A stretch of DNA of 58,173 nucleotides from an uncultured Anaerolineae bacterium. Its GTDB lineage: Bacteria > Chloroflexota > Anaerolineae > Aggregatilineales > Phototrophicaceae. Shown piece by piece: positions 7,951 to 15,444 of the stretch. A program made the position numbers and the translations under genes. The notes beneath the pieces were generated by a model. The model saw nothing but the letters and a program-made list of their open reading frames with translations, had not been told where the DNA came from and made no database searches. The stretch spans positions 1 through 58,173 of the forward strand of contig CALAJK010000104.1 of assembly GCA_937922795.1 (NCBI GenBank). Direction: 5' to 3'. The stretch's first letter is position 1. Every line of letters starts with the position of its first letter.

Positions 7951-9666
7951 TTGAAACCGCTGCCCCACGCCCACGCCCGGCTGGTCGAACAGGCGATCCG
8001 CGCCGCCCAGGCCGCCGGCGACCTGCCGCTGTTTGATGTGCCCGTCATCGAAATCCGGCCGCCCAAGCGCAGCGATCAGGGCGACTACGCCGCTGCGGTC
8101 GCCTTGCAGCTCGCCAAAGCGGCGGGCATGAACCCATTCGACATCGCCACGGCCATCTACAAACATCTCCCCGCCGCCGATTTCATCGGTGCGGTTGAAG
8201 TCATCAAACCCGGTTTCATCAACTTCCGCCTGAGCGAAAGCTGGCTGCGCAGCCAGGTTGAGACCATCATCGCCCAGGGCGACCGCCTCTTCCAGCTTGA
8301 TCTCGGCGCCGGCCGACGCGCACAGGTCGAATTTGTGAGCGCCAACCCCAGCGGCCCGCTGACCGTTGGCCGCAGCCGCGGCGCCGTGGTGGGAGACGCC
8401 ACCGCCCGCGTCTTAGAGGCGGCGGGCTACACGGTTGAGCGCGAGTATTACTTCAACAACGCTGGCGCGCAGATGATCAACCTGGGCAACAGCCTGCGGC
8501 TGCGCTACCTAGAAGCGCTGGGGCAGCCGGTCACTATCCCTGACCCGGACGACCTCACTTTCTACCGGGGCGATTACCTGATCGACTTCGCCCACGACCT
8601 GGTGAAGGAACAAGGCGAGTCCCTGGTCGACGCGGACTGGCAGCCCTTCAAGGCTTACGCCGAACGGCGCATGTTCGAATGGATTCGCGAATCGCTGGCG
8701 CGGGTGAACATCCGGCACGACGTCTTCTTCAACGAAAACACGCTGTATGACAGCGGCGCGGTCTGGAAAACGCTGGACGATTTGCAGGCCCGCGGTTACC
8801 TCTACCGGGCGCAGCTCCCCGAAGGCGCCAGCGAAGAGGAGCGCCAGGACATGGGCGGTAAAGGCGAAGCCGTGTGGTTTCGCAGCACCGCGCTGGGGGA
8901 CGAAAAAGACCGGGTGATGGTCAAAAGCGACGGCACCCCCACGTACACCCTGCCGGACATCGCCTATCACGTCAATAAGCTGGAACGCGGCTTTGACCTG
9001 CTGGTGAACGTCTTGGGGGCCGACCACGGCACGCAGCACAAGGTGGTCAAATACGGCATTCAGGCGCTCGGTCTGGACGCATCCAAGATCAACGTCATCA
9101 TCGTCCAGATGGTGCGCGCCATTCGCGGGGGCAAAGAGGTGCGCATGAGCACCCGGCGCGGCATCTACGATACTTTAGACGATCTGGTCGACCAGACCAG
9201 CCCGGACGTCGTGCGCTACATGCTGCTGGCGCGCAGCCCGAACTCCCATCTCGACTTCGATCTCGATCTGGCCGTCAAGCAGAGCAACGACAACCCGGTA
9301 TATTACATCCAGAACGCCCATGTGCGCTGCGCCGGCATCCTGCGTGAGGCTACCGCCCGCGGCCTGAGCGACGCGGGGGCGGACCTAGCGCTGCTGGGGG
9401 AGGCCGAACTGCGCTTCATCCGCAAGGCGCTTGAACTAGGCGAAGTGATCGAACTGGCGGCCACCCAGTTGGAGGCGCATCGCGTGGCCTTCTACGCCTT
9501 GGAGCTGGCCACGCTGTTCCATCCCATCTACGACAGCGTGCGCGCCCTGCACTCCGATGTCCCCACCGAAGTCGCCAAAGCCCGCTTGCGCTTCTATCGC
9601 GCCGCGCAGATCGTCTTCCGACGGGTGCTCACGCTCATGGGCATGAGCGCGCCCGAACGCATGTGA
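7951..9666 (+). CDS. argS: Arginyl-tRNA synthetase with altered HIGH motif
   Basis: Class I synthetase that charges tRNA-Arg, 571 residues. The N-terminal additional domain, Rossmann core and C-terminal all-helical anticodon-binding domain follow the usual order. The segment that normally reads GPLHVGHGRG reads GPLTVGRSRG (Thr138, Arg141), so both His residues of the HIGH signature are replaced. The KMSKS region reads RMSTRRG (398-404); a degenerate KMSKS is known in ArgRS. The start is a TTG at 7951: an in-frame TAG lies three codons upstream and AGGA is placed 9 bases before it. dcd follows 36 bases after the stop and may be co-transcribed. The rest of the sequence is well conserved, so the gene is probably functional despite the signature changes. 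Confidence 0.94.
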   Translation: MKPLPHAHARLVEQAIRAAQAAGDLPLFDVPVIEIRPPKRSDQGDYAAAVALQLAKAAGMNPFDIATAIYKHLPAADFIGAVEVIKPGFINFRLSESWLRSQVETIIAQGDRLFQLDLGAGRRAQVEFVSANPSGPLTVGRSRGAVVGDATARVLEAAGYTVEREYYFNNAGAQMINLGNSLRLRYLEALGQPVTIPDPDDLTFYRGDYLIDFAHDLVKEQGESLVDADWQPFKAYAERRMFEWIRESLARVNIRHDVFFNENTLYDSGAVWKTLDDLQARGYLYRAQLPEGASEEERQDMGGKGEAVWFRSTALGDEKDRVMVKSDGTPTYTLPDIAYHVNKLERGFDLLVNVLGADHGTQHKVVKYGIQALGLDASKINVIIVQMVRAIRGGKEVRMSTRRGIYDTLDDLVDQTSPDVVRYMLLARSPNSHLDFDLDLAVKQSNDNPVYYIQNAHVRCAGILREATARGLSDAGADLALLGEAELRFIRKALELGEVIELAATQLEAHRVAFYALELATLFHPIYDSVRALHSDVPTEVAKARLRFYRAAQIVFRRVLTLMGMSAPERM

Positions 9667-9702
9667 CTCGTATCCGAACCCCATGAAACAGGCGGGAGAG
9701 AC

Positions 9703-10257
9703 ATGGGACTTAAACCTGACCGGTGGATCCGCAAAATGGCGCTCGAACATGGCATGATCGAGCCGTTCGTAGATGGCCAGGTGCGCCAGGGCGTCATCAG
9801 CTATGGCGTCTCGTCCTATGGCTACGACATGCGCGTGGCTGACGAGTTCAAGGTGTTCACCAACGTCTATTCGGCGATTGTTGACCCCAAGAACTTTTCG
9901 CCCAGCTCCTTCGTCGACATCAAAGCCGAGGTGTGCATCATCCCGCCCAATTCCTTCGCGCTGGCGCGGTCAGTCGAATACTTCCGCATCCCGCGCACTG
10001 TCCTGACGATCTGCTTGGGCAAAAGCACCTACGCGCGGTGCGGCCTCATCGTCAATGTCACCCCGTTCGAGCCATCCTGGGAAGGTTTTGTGACGCTAGA
10101 GATCAGCAACACCACCCCCCTGCCCGCCAAAATCTATGCCAACGAAGGGATCGCCCAGGTCCTCTTCTTCGAAGCCGACGAAGAGTGTGAAACCTCCTAC
10201 GCTGACAAGCTGGGCAAGTATCAGGGCCAGCGCGGGGTGACGCCGCCCAAATTGTAG
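9703..10257 (+). CDS. dcd: dCTP deaminase
   Basis: Converts dCTP to dUTP for thymidylate synthesis; 184 residues, the usual size for a trimeric Dcd. Visible family features are the SSYGYDMR segment near the N-terminus, the GKSTYARCG block with its substrate-contacting Ser/Arg, and the [11 protein letters not shown] segment with the catalytic Glu of the dUTPase superfamily, followed by the C-terminal GKYQGQ lid. The ATG at 9703 has GGGAGAG 6 bases upstream. It lies 36 bases after argS on the same strand with no obvious terminator between them. Some family members are bifunctional dCTP deaminase/dUTPases; the sequence alone does not decide this here. Confidence 0.95.
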   Translation: MGLKPDRWIRKMALEHGMIEPFVDGQVRQGVISYGVSSYGYDMRVADEFKVFTNVYSAIVDPKNFSPSSFVDIKAEVCIIPPNSFALARSVEYFRIPRTVLTICLGKSTYARCGLIVNVTPFEPSWEGFVTLEISNTTPLPAKIYANEGIAQVLFFEADEECETSYADKLGKYQGQRGVTPPKL

Positions 10258-10318
10258 TCCAGGCAGCGGGTATTGATAATCCGGCGCGGTTCAGGTAGAG
10301 TAAGGGAAGAAAGGCTGA

Positions 10319-10391
10319 GGGTGCATAGCTCAATTGGCAGAGCGCAGTCCTTACAAGACTGATGTTCTAGGTTCGAGTCCTAGTGCGCCCA
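10319..10391 (+). tRNA. tRNA-Val (anticodon TAC)
   Basis: A 73-base cloverleaf: acceptor stem GGGTGCA / TGCGCCC (one G-U pair), D arm GCTC-GAGC, anticodon stem CAGTC / GACTG with loop CTTACAA (anticodon TAC, reads GTA/GTN), a 5-base variable region, and T arm CTAGG-TTCGAGT-CCTAG. The discriminator base is A and CCA is not encoded. The 332-base gap between dcd and the next gene holds this tRNA, its terminator and a promoter. Confidence 0.97.
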
Positions 10392-10410
10392 TATCATTCA
10401 CAACTATCTG

Positions 10411-10438
10411 AACAGGCGGCGGCAGCGCCGCCTGTTTC
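10411..10438 (+). terminator. Terminator of tRNA-Val
   Basis: A perfect 11-bp stem (AACAGGCGGCG / CGCCGCCTGTT) with a 4-base loop, 20 bases after the tRNA. The U-tract is short because the right arm itself ends in TGTT followed by TC. Confidence 0.7.
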
Positions 10439-10508
10439 TGTGCCGGCGTCAGTCCTCGGGCTTGCCGCGCTCACAACTGCCCGGCAGGCATCTGCATTTT
10501 GCTAGAAG

Positions 10509-10537
10509 TTGCCCGATGAGCAGAACCACGCTATGAT
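10509..10537 (+). promoter_or_regulatory. Promoter of the response regulator gene
   Basis: TTGCCC (10509-10514), 17-base spacer, TATGAT (10532-10537), predicted start near 10544. It is followed by an AT-rich segment (10538-10565) unlike the flanking DNA. Confidence 0.6.
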
Positions 10538-10589
10538 TAGGTATATCAGTTTATAAACCGTTTTTAACCCGTTAGTCTACAGTTTCAAG

Positions 10590-11312
10590 GTGAAGCCGGA
10601 TACGGTTATGACGCGCGAGTCAACCAGGCAAATCCTGATCGTCGAGGACGACGAAGACACGGCGGAAGTCGTGACTACCCTGCTGAATAACGCCGGTTAC
10701 AAGACGACCGCGGTTGATCGGGGTCAAGACGCGCTGAATGAAATCGCTGCTTCATCGCCTGATCTGGTGCTGCTTGACCTCAACCTGCCAGACATTAACG
10801 GGATGGAAGTCCTCAAACAATTGCGCTCCCAGTCGCTGCTGCCGCTGATCATCCTCAGCGGGCATGGCCGCGACCGGGATAAAGTGAACGCGCTGGAAGC
10901 TGGCGCTGACGACTACGTCTCGAAACCCTTTTCAGCTGAAGAACTGCTGGCGCGAGTGGCGGCGCTGCTGCGCCGCATTGATTGGACGCCGCAGCCCGAA
11001 ACGCGCCTAGTTGTGCGCCAGCTCGAACTAGATATTGCCCGGCGGCAGGCGTTCATCCGCGGCCAACGCCGCCATCTGACGCCGATAGAATATGGTCTAT
11101 TAGTGACTATCATGCGCAAAGCGGGACAGGTCGTCACTCACGATGAACTGTTGCAGGCAGTTTGGGGCGACCAGTATGTCGGCGATTACTCGGTGCTGCG
11201 GGTGAACATCTCACGGCTGCGGCAGAAGATCGAACAGAACCCCCGCCACCCGACCTATATCGTCACGGTGCCGGGCCAGGGTTACCGCATGCCGACATCT
11301 TCGCGCATTTGA
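10590..11312 (+). CDS. OmpR/PhoB-family response regulator
   Basis: A 240-residue two-component regulator. The N-terminal receiver (about residues 15-130) is intact: an acidic pair in IVEDDED, phospho-acceptor Asp63 in LLDLNLP, a conserved Ser/Thr in LILSGH, and Lys in VSKPFSAEE. The C-terminal winged-helix DNA-binding domain (about 140-238) has the typical LTPIEYGLL and VLRVNISRLRQKIE elements. The start is taken as the GTG at 10590; an ATG at 10608 would also give a complete receiver, and neither has a strong Shine-Dalgarno sequence. No kinase gene is adjacent. The nearest one is the GAF-PAS kinase at 18419-19990, but pairing them is a guess. Its own promoter lies upstream. Confidence 0.93.
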   Translation: MKPDTVMTRESTRQILIVEDDEDTAEVVTTLLNNAGYKTTAVDRGQDALNEIAASSPDLVLLDLNLPDINGMEVLKQLRSQSLLPLIILSGHGRDRDKVNALEAGADDYVSKPFSAEELLARVAALLRRIDWTPQPETRLVVRQLELDIARRQAFIRGQRRHLTPIEYGLLVTIMRKAGQVVTHDELLQAVWGDQYVGDYSVLRVNISRLRQKIEQNPRHPTYIVTVPGQGYRMPTSSRI

Positions 11313-11372
11313 TCTGCACACTCACTCGCCGCCGCACGGCTGAGTAGCCGATTAGCGGACTTTGTGCTACCT

Positions 11373-11401
11373 TTGTTCTCTAACTTCCCAGCTTTTATTA
11401 C
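11373..11401 (+). promoter_or_regulatory. Weak candidate promoter for the methyltransferase gene
   Basis: TTGTTC (11373-11378), 17-base spacer, TATTAC (11396-11401). The start point would be about 8 bases before the GTG, so most of the GGTGAGG ribosome-binding sequence would be lost; this weakens the call. Confidence 0.25.
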
Positions 11402-11415
11402 GGTGAGGTAGAAGC

Positions 11416-12180
11416 GTGGCCGGCGATTACGCCATCCTGGCTCAGGTTTATGATGACATTGGCTTGTCCGCGTTCTCGAAGCGCATGACGCCCCTGGTGA
11501 TGGACTTTGCTCAACATCATGACTGGTTAGGCCGGCGGGTGTTCGATCTGGGTTGTGGCACGGGCGCTAGCATCGAATATCTGTCACAGTATCCGTACAC
11601 CATCACCGGCATTGACAGCTCCCCAGAGATGCTGGCCGTCGCGCAGAAGAAACTGGAAAATATCGGCGTCAATGTGCGCTGGCTCCAGCAGGACATCCGT
11701 GAGATGGCGGTACAAGCCGGCACAGTGGATATGGCGCTGGCGCTGAACGTCCTGAACGAGCTCAACAGCCTGCGCGATCTGGAGACCGTCTTCACCCTGG
11801 TCCAGCGCCTGCTCGAAGCCGGCAAGCTGTTCATTTTCGATCTGTTCACCGTGCAGGGCCTGGCCGAAGAAGGCAGTCGCGGCGATTACCTGCTGCATGA
11901 CGCCCCAGACCGGCTGACCGCCATGCTGCGCAATCAGTACGACTATGAACGCCAGATGTACACCGCGCATTACCTGATCTTTCACCGCCGCGATGAGGGC
12001 TGGCAGCGGCTGGAAGCGCGGCGGATCCTGCGCGCTTTCCCGGTGCAAGCCGTCGCGTCGCTGCTGCAGCGATGCGGCTTCACCGTCAATCATCTCGTCC
12101 AACCTGACCTCAACCCGTATGAACCCGGAGTCTCACAGGCATCGCAGGTCATCTTCTTCGCTGAGAAACGGGCTGCATAA
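11416..12180 (+). CDS. Class I SAM-dependent methyltransferase
   Basis: 254 residues with a Rossmann-type SAM-binding core. Motif I is VFDLGCGTG (residues 42-50), followed by the acidic end of strand 2 (GIDSSPEML), a motif II/III region (LQQDIREM) and the VDMALALNVLNELN strand. The N-terminal YAILAQVYDD...FSKRM pattern is typical of small-molecule or lipid methyltransferases of the Methyltransf_25/11 type. The C-terminal half carries a beta-rich insertion that probably sets the substrate, which cannot be read from the sequence. The GTG at 11416 is preceded by GGTGAGG. The next gene starts 10 bases after the stop, so the two are probably co-transcribed. Confidence 0.88.
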   Translation: MAGDYAILAQVYDDIGLSAFSKRMTPLVMDFAQHHDWLGRRVFDLGCGTGASIEYLSQYPYTITGIDSSPEMLAVAQKKLENIGVNVRWLQQDIREMAVQAGTVDMALALNVLNELNSLRDLETVFTLVQRLLEAGKLFIFDLFTVQGLAEEGSRGDYLLHDAPDRLTAMLRNQYDYERQMYTAHYLIFHRRDEGWQRLEARRILRAFPVQAVASLLQRCGFTVNHLVQPDLNPYEPGVSQASQVIFFAEKRAA

Positions 12181-12190
12181 CTGCGCACGT

Positions 12191-12877
12191 ATGGAAACCC
12201 ACTCGTCAAACCAAACCCTAATCATTCCGGTTGATCCTGAACACGGCGCGCTGCGCGCCACGCTGCTGCTGACCTTTCTGGCGCTGCTGGTCATCTGCTT
12301 CGCCGTGTTCAATGCGCTCATCCCCAGCGTCGGCTTGAACATCCTGGCGTTGATCGCCGGCTTTGCAGCCGCCGCAGCGCTGTCCTATTTCGTCATCGAG
12401 CCGTTCCTGAAGCGCCGCTGGCCAAGCGGCCGGACGGTTGAGTTCGACCAAGAGGCTATTCGCATCGTCCGGCATCAGACCATTCAGCGATCGATCAACA
12501 CGCGCGAGCCTTTCAGCATTCTGCTGTGGAACTTCAAAATCCGGCAGCGCCGCAATCGAGTGCCGGCAGGGTGGTTTGTGGTCGCCTGCGCCCTAGAGCA
12601 GGACGATTCCTACCTGCCCGTGTATACGCTGGCGTCGCCGGAGCAAACCCAATCGCTCGCCTCGCTGGCGCGCTTTGTGACGCTCATCGCTGCGAAACCC
12701 GGGCGCAAGGGAGAGGTTCGCCAGGAATCGCTGCGCGTGGCCGGGGAACAACGCCGCCTGCGCCTGGCTGAAAGTCATCGCTGGGCCGAAGGGGCGGAGA
12801 TGACGCCGCAGGATTTTCAACGGTTCATCACCCAACTGCAAGAACAGTTCCCTCAGTGGATGCCTTTGAACCGATGA
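12191..12877 (+). CDS. Membrane protein of unknown function with two N-terminal helices
   Basis: 228 residues. The ATG at 12191, 10 bases after the methyltransferase stop, is preferred to upstream in-frame starts that would lie inside that gene. Two transmembrane segments (about residues 23-45 and 49-72) are followed by a cytoplasmic part that begins with a PH-like or bYxG-like beta pattern (residues 80-150) and ends in a basic, helical tail. This layout of two helices plus a small beta domain recalls YcxB-like or PH-domain membrane proteins, but no clear family signature is seen. Its TGA overlaps the ATG of the next gene (ATGA, 12874-12877), which points to translational coupling with the secreted protein that follows. 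Confidence 0.75.
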   Translation: METHSSNQTLIIPVDPEHGALRATLLLTFLALLVICFAVFNALIPSVGLNILALIAGFAAAAALSYFVIEPFLKRRWPSGRTVEFDQEAIRIVRHQTIQRSINTREPFSILLWNFKIRQRRNRVPAGWFVVACALEQDDSYLPVYTLASPEQTQSLASLARFVTLIAAKPGRKGEVRQESLRVAGEQRRLRLAESHRWAEGAEMTPQDFQRFITQLQEQFPQWMPLNR

Positions 12878-14394
12878 CATACCGTCTCTTCATCTTATTA
12901 TGCTCATTCGCCCTGACCCTGAGCATCGCTCAAGTTCATGCTCAATCCAGCACCCCGATCGCCTGGCTAACTCCAGTCAGCGGCCGGATCTCCGCCGGCG
13001 GCTCGCAGTCGTACACGCTGTCGGCGGCCGATGGCACGCTGGTCTCCATATTGGCGCAGGCCATCTCTGGCGATTTCGATCCACGCCTCACGCTGTCCAG
13101 CAGCAGCGGCGCCGTCATCATCGCCAATGACGACTATGATTACCCCAACACGCGGGATGCGCTGCTCGAAGCGATCACCCTGCCGCGCACAGACACCTAC
13201 ACGCTGACCGTCTCAGGCTTCGGAAACTCAGGCGGGGAATACACAGTCACGCTGCTGCCGGGCTACAGCCAGGTCAGCCTAGCGGAGAACTTCAACGGCG
13301 AGGTGAACTGGACGTCTGCAACCGACGCCTTGACGCTTGAGCCGCAAGAGGGTCGGCTGCAGTTGACCCTGACGGGGCCGCAGCAGACTGGCGTCGCTTT
13401 CAAACCCAACACCCAACTGCAAACCCCATACTATGCCCAAGTTGACGTCCAGGTTATCAGCCCACTTGACGTCTGGACGGTCGGCATGACCGCCCGCCAG
13501 CGCGGCGCAGGACGCTTCTACCTATACGCTATCAACCAGCGCGGCGAATGGCGGCTGACGCTGCATACGGCCAGCGGTATGAGCATCCTGCGCGACTGGA
13601 CGCCCCACCCCGCCATCTTAGCGCGAAACGCCGCTTTCACCCTGGCCATGCTCGTGAGCGATGGCAGTCTGGAATTGTTCTACAACAGCCAGCTCGTCGG
13701 GCGGGTCACCGACTCCAGCTTGACGGAGACCGGCACGCTGGGTTTGGCCGCGCAAACGGGGGCGGTGCTCAACAGTCGCATCGTCGTGCAGTACGACGAC
13801 TTGATCGTGACCCGTCCCCTGCTCCTACAGGGGCAACCCATCATCCCGGACAAGCTGCTGGTCGATACGCCGAACAAGATGGCGCAGGAACTTCAGCGGC
13901 GTCAGTTGATCCCAGCGGGCGGGGAGCTTATGCTCAACGTGGCTGAGAGCTTCATCGAATCTTCCCGGCCAGGCGTCGAGCGGCTGATGCTTGGCCGAGG
14001 GGTCACATTTCGCACTTTTGCCATCGGCACATCCTTCGTATGGCGGCCAGCAGCGCCCGGCATGACCGGCTGCGGGCTGGTGCTGCGGGCGGCTGATGAT
14101 ACGCGCTACATCCTAGCCTATGCTGATCAGCGCGGCGGACTGGGATTGTCGCCTCGCCGCGGCGAGGCGTTCATCCCCGGCCTTTTCGCCGAGGACGTGT
14201 CGCTCAGCGGCGATCGGCATCACCTGCTGGTCATCGCGCGCGATGACCGACTGCTCTACTACCTCGATGGCATCTACCGCGGCGCGCTGGCTATCCCGCC
14301 AGAGGAGGGCGCGGTAGGCACGGCAGTCGTCAATTTCGAACCGATCAATACAGCTTGTCGCTTCACCGATACCTGGGTTTGGCGTTGGAACTGA
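12874..14394 (+). CDS. Secreted protein with PPC-like and two laminin-G-like beta domains
   Basis: 506 residues with a signal peptide (residues 1-25, cleaved near QVHAQS). Residues 30-128 look like a bacterial pre-peptidase C-terminal (PPC) domain, with the FDPRLTL, ANDDYDY and YTLTVSGF elements. Two concanavalin-like jellyroll modules follow, about 135-310 and 350-505. The paired phrases FYLYAINQRGEWRL and YILAYADQRGGLGL, and LELFYNSQLVGRV and RLLYYLDGIYRGAL, show that they are a duplication. Such modules bind sugars or surface ligands; no catalytic residues are evident. The start at 12874 overlaps the upstream stop codon and makes the signal peptide ideal. The function is unknown; it is probably made together with the membrane protein encoded just before it. 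Confidence 0.8.
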   Translation: MTYRLFILLCSFALTLSIAQVHAQSSTPIAWLTPVSGRISAGGSQSYTLSAADGTLVSILAQAISGDFDPRLTLSSSSGAVIIANDDYDYPNTRDALLEAITLPRTDTYTLTVSGFGNSGGEYTVTLLPGYSQVSLAENFNGEVNWTSATDALTLEPQEGRLQLTLTGPQQTGVAFKPNTQLQTPYYAQVDVQVISPLDVWTVGMTARQRGAGRFYLYAINQRGEWRLTLHTASGMSILRDWTPHPAILARNAAFTLAMLVSDGSLELFYNSQLVGRVTDSSLTETGTLGLAAQTGAVLNSRIVVQYDDLIVTRPLLLQGQPIIPDKLLVDTPNKMAQELQRRQLIPAGGELMLNVAESFIESSRPGVERLMLGRGVTFRTFAIGTSFVWRPAAPGMTGCGLVLRAADDTRYILAYADQRGGLGLSPRRGEAFIPGLFAEDVSLSGDRHHLLVIARDDRLLYYLDGIYRGALAIPPEEGAVGTAVVNFEPINTACRFTDTWVWRWN

Positions 14395-14414
14395 CAGCCG
14401 ACTTCGGCTAGAGT
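14385..14414 (+). promoter_or_regulatory. Candidate promoter for the nucleotidyltransferase-like gene
   Basis: TTGGAA (14385-14390), 18-base spacer, TAGAGT (14409-14414), overlapping the stop region of the upstream gene; predicted start near 14421, 13 bases before the ATG. Confidence 0.35.
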
Positions 14415-14433
14415 CTGACGAGGTCGCCGGCTC

Positions 14434-15369
14434 ATGCAGCACCGACTTGAAGAGGCAGTTTTACGCACCGTTCTTTACGCTGACGTGTTCAGCTTCGCCC
14501 TCACCCCAGCCGAAATTCACCACTTCCTCATCCACGACCGCCCTACCGACGCCGCCGCCATCGAGGAGATATTGATTTCCTCTGCGCGCCTGCGCGCCTT
14601 GCTGCACTACGAATCGGGTTATGTAACCGCCCAGGGGCGGCTGGAGCTGATCGCCAGGCGGCTGGAGCGCGAACGAGCGGCGCAGGTGTTGTGGCCGCTC
14701 GCGCAGCAGTACGGCGTCTGGCTGGCGCGGCTGCCTTTCGTGCGCATGGTCGCGCTCACCGGCGCGCTGGCCGTGCGCAACCCTTCAGGGCAGCGGGACG
14801 ATCTCGATTATCTGCTGATCGTGCTGCCGCGGCGGGTGTGGCTGGCGCGCGCGTTCTCGATCCTGCTCGTGCGGCTGGCGCGGCGACGCGGCATTGAAAT
14901 CTGCCCGAACTATGTGCTGGCAGCCAACATGCTCACCCAGCAGCGCCAAGATATTTTCGTGGCGCATGAAGTGGCGCAGATGGTTCCGCTGTACGGACAT
15001 GATCTGTACTGGCGGCTGCGCGCCGAGAATGCGTGGGTGAGCGCTCACCTGCCGAACGCCAGCGGCGTCTTTTACATGGAGCCTGAACGCCCAACCGGAC
15101 GCGTGTGGAGAACCCTGAAGCGCTTGCTAGAATGGATGTTGAGCGGCAGGCTGGGCGACTGGTTAGAGGGCTGGGAACGCCGCCGCAAACTGCGACGGTT
15201 TATGCCTGACATACAGCGGGCGAGCAGCGCTGCTCAATTGGACGAACACCAGATTAAAGGACACTTCAACGATCATGGCCGTCGGGTGCTGCAGCAGTAC
15301 GATGAGCGGCTGCGCCGCCACAAGCTGACGCCGCAGCCCGACCCTATACTCGGCATACCCGGCGATTGA
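14434..15369 (+). CDS. Winged-helix / nucleotidyltransferase-like protein
   Basis: 311 residues. The N-terminus (residues 5-70) has a winged-helix look with the phrase LYADVFSFALTPAEIHHFL, which recurs in Chloroflexi proteins annotated as nucleotidyltransferase-like. The middle holds a pol-beta-type nucleotidyltransferase signature: a Gly-Ala (residues 110-111) where most members have Gly-Ser, then DDLDYLLIV (Asp122, Asp123, Asp125). The C-terminal half is helical and basic. The acidic pair needed for metal binding is present, so transfer of a nucleotidyl group is possible, but the substrate is unknown and the Gly-Ser change leaves activity open. It ends convergently with the next gene on the minus strand across a shared hairpin. 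Confidence 0.75.
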   Translation: MQHRLEEAVLRTVLYADVFSFALTPAEIHHFLIHDRPTDAAAIEEILISSARLRALLHYESGYVTAQGRLELIARRLERERAAQVLWPLAQQYGVWLARLPFVRMVALTGALAVRNPSGQRDDLDYLLIVLPRRVWLARAFSILLVRLARRRGIEICPNYVLAANMLTQQRQDIFVAHEVAQMVPLYGHDLYWRLRAENAWVSAHLPNASGVFYMEPERPTGRVWRTLKRLLEWMLSGRLGDWLEGWERRRKLRRFMPDIQRASSAAQLDEHQIKGHFNDHGRRVLQQYDERLRRHKLTPQPDPILGIPGD

Positions 15370-15375
15370 CATGCC

Positions 15376-15408
15376 AGCGGGAGCGGCCACCAGAGCGTCG
15401 CTCCCGCT
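15376..15408. terminator. Hairpin between convergent genes
   Basis: A perfect 10-bp inverted repeat (AGCGGGAGCG / CGCTCCCGCT) with a 13-base loop lies between the stop codons of two convergent genes. There is no T-run on either side, so it may act as a bidirectional barrier rather than a classic intrinsic terminator. Confidence 0.5.
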
Positions 15409-15444
15409 GCAAAGAATGCCCCGATGAGCCGAGCGTTTGCCGGA

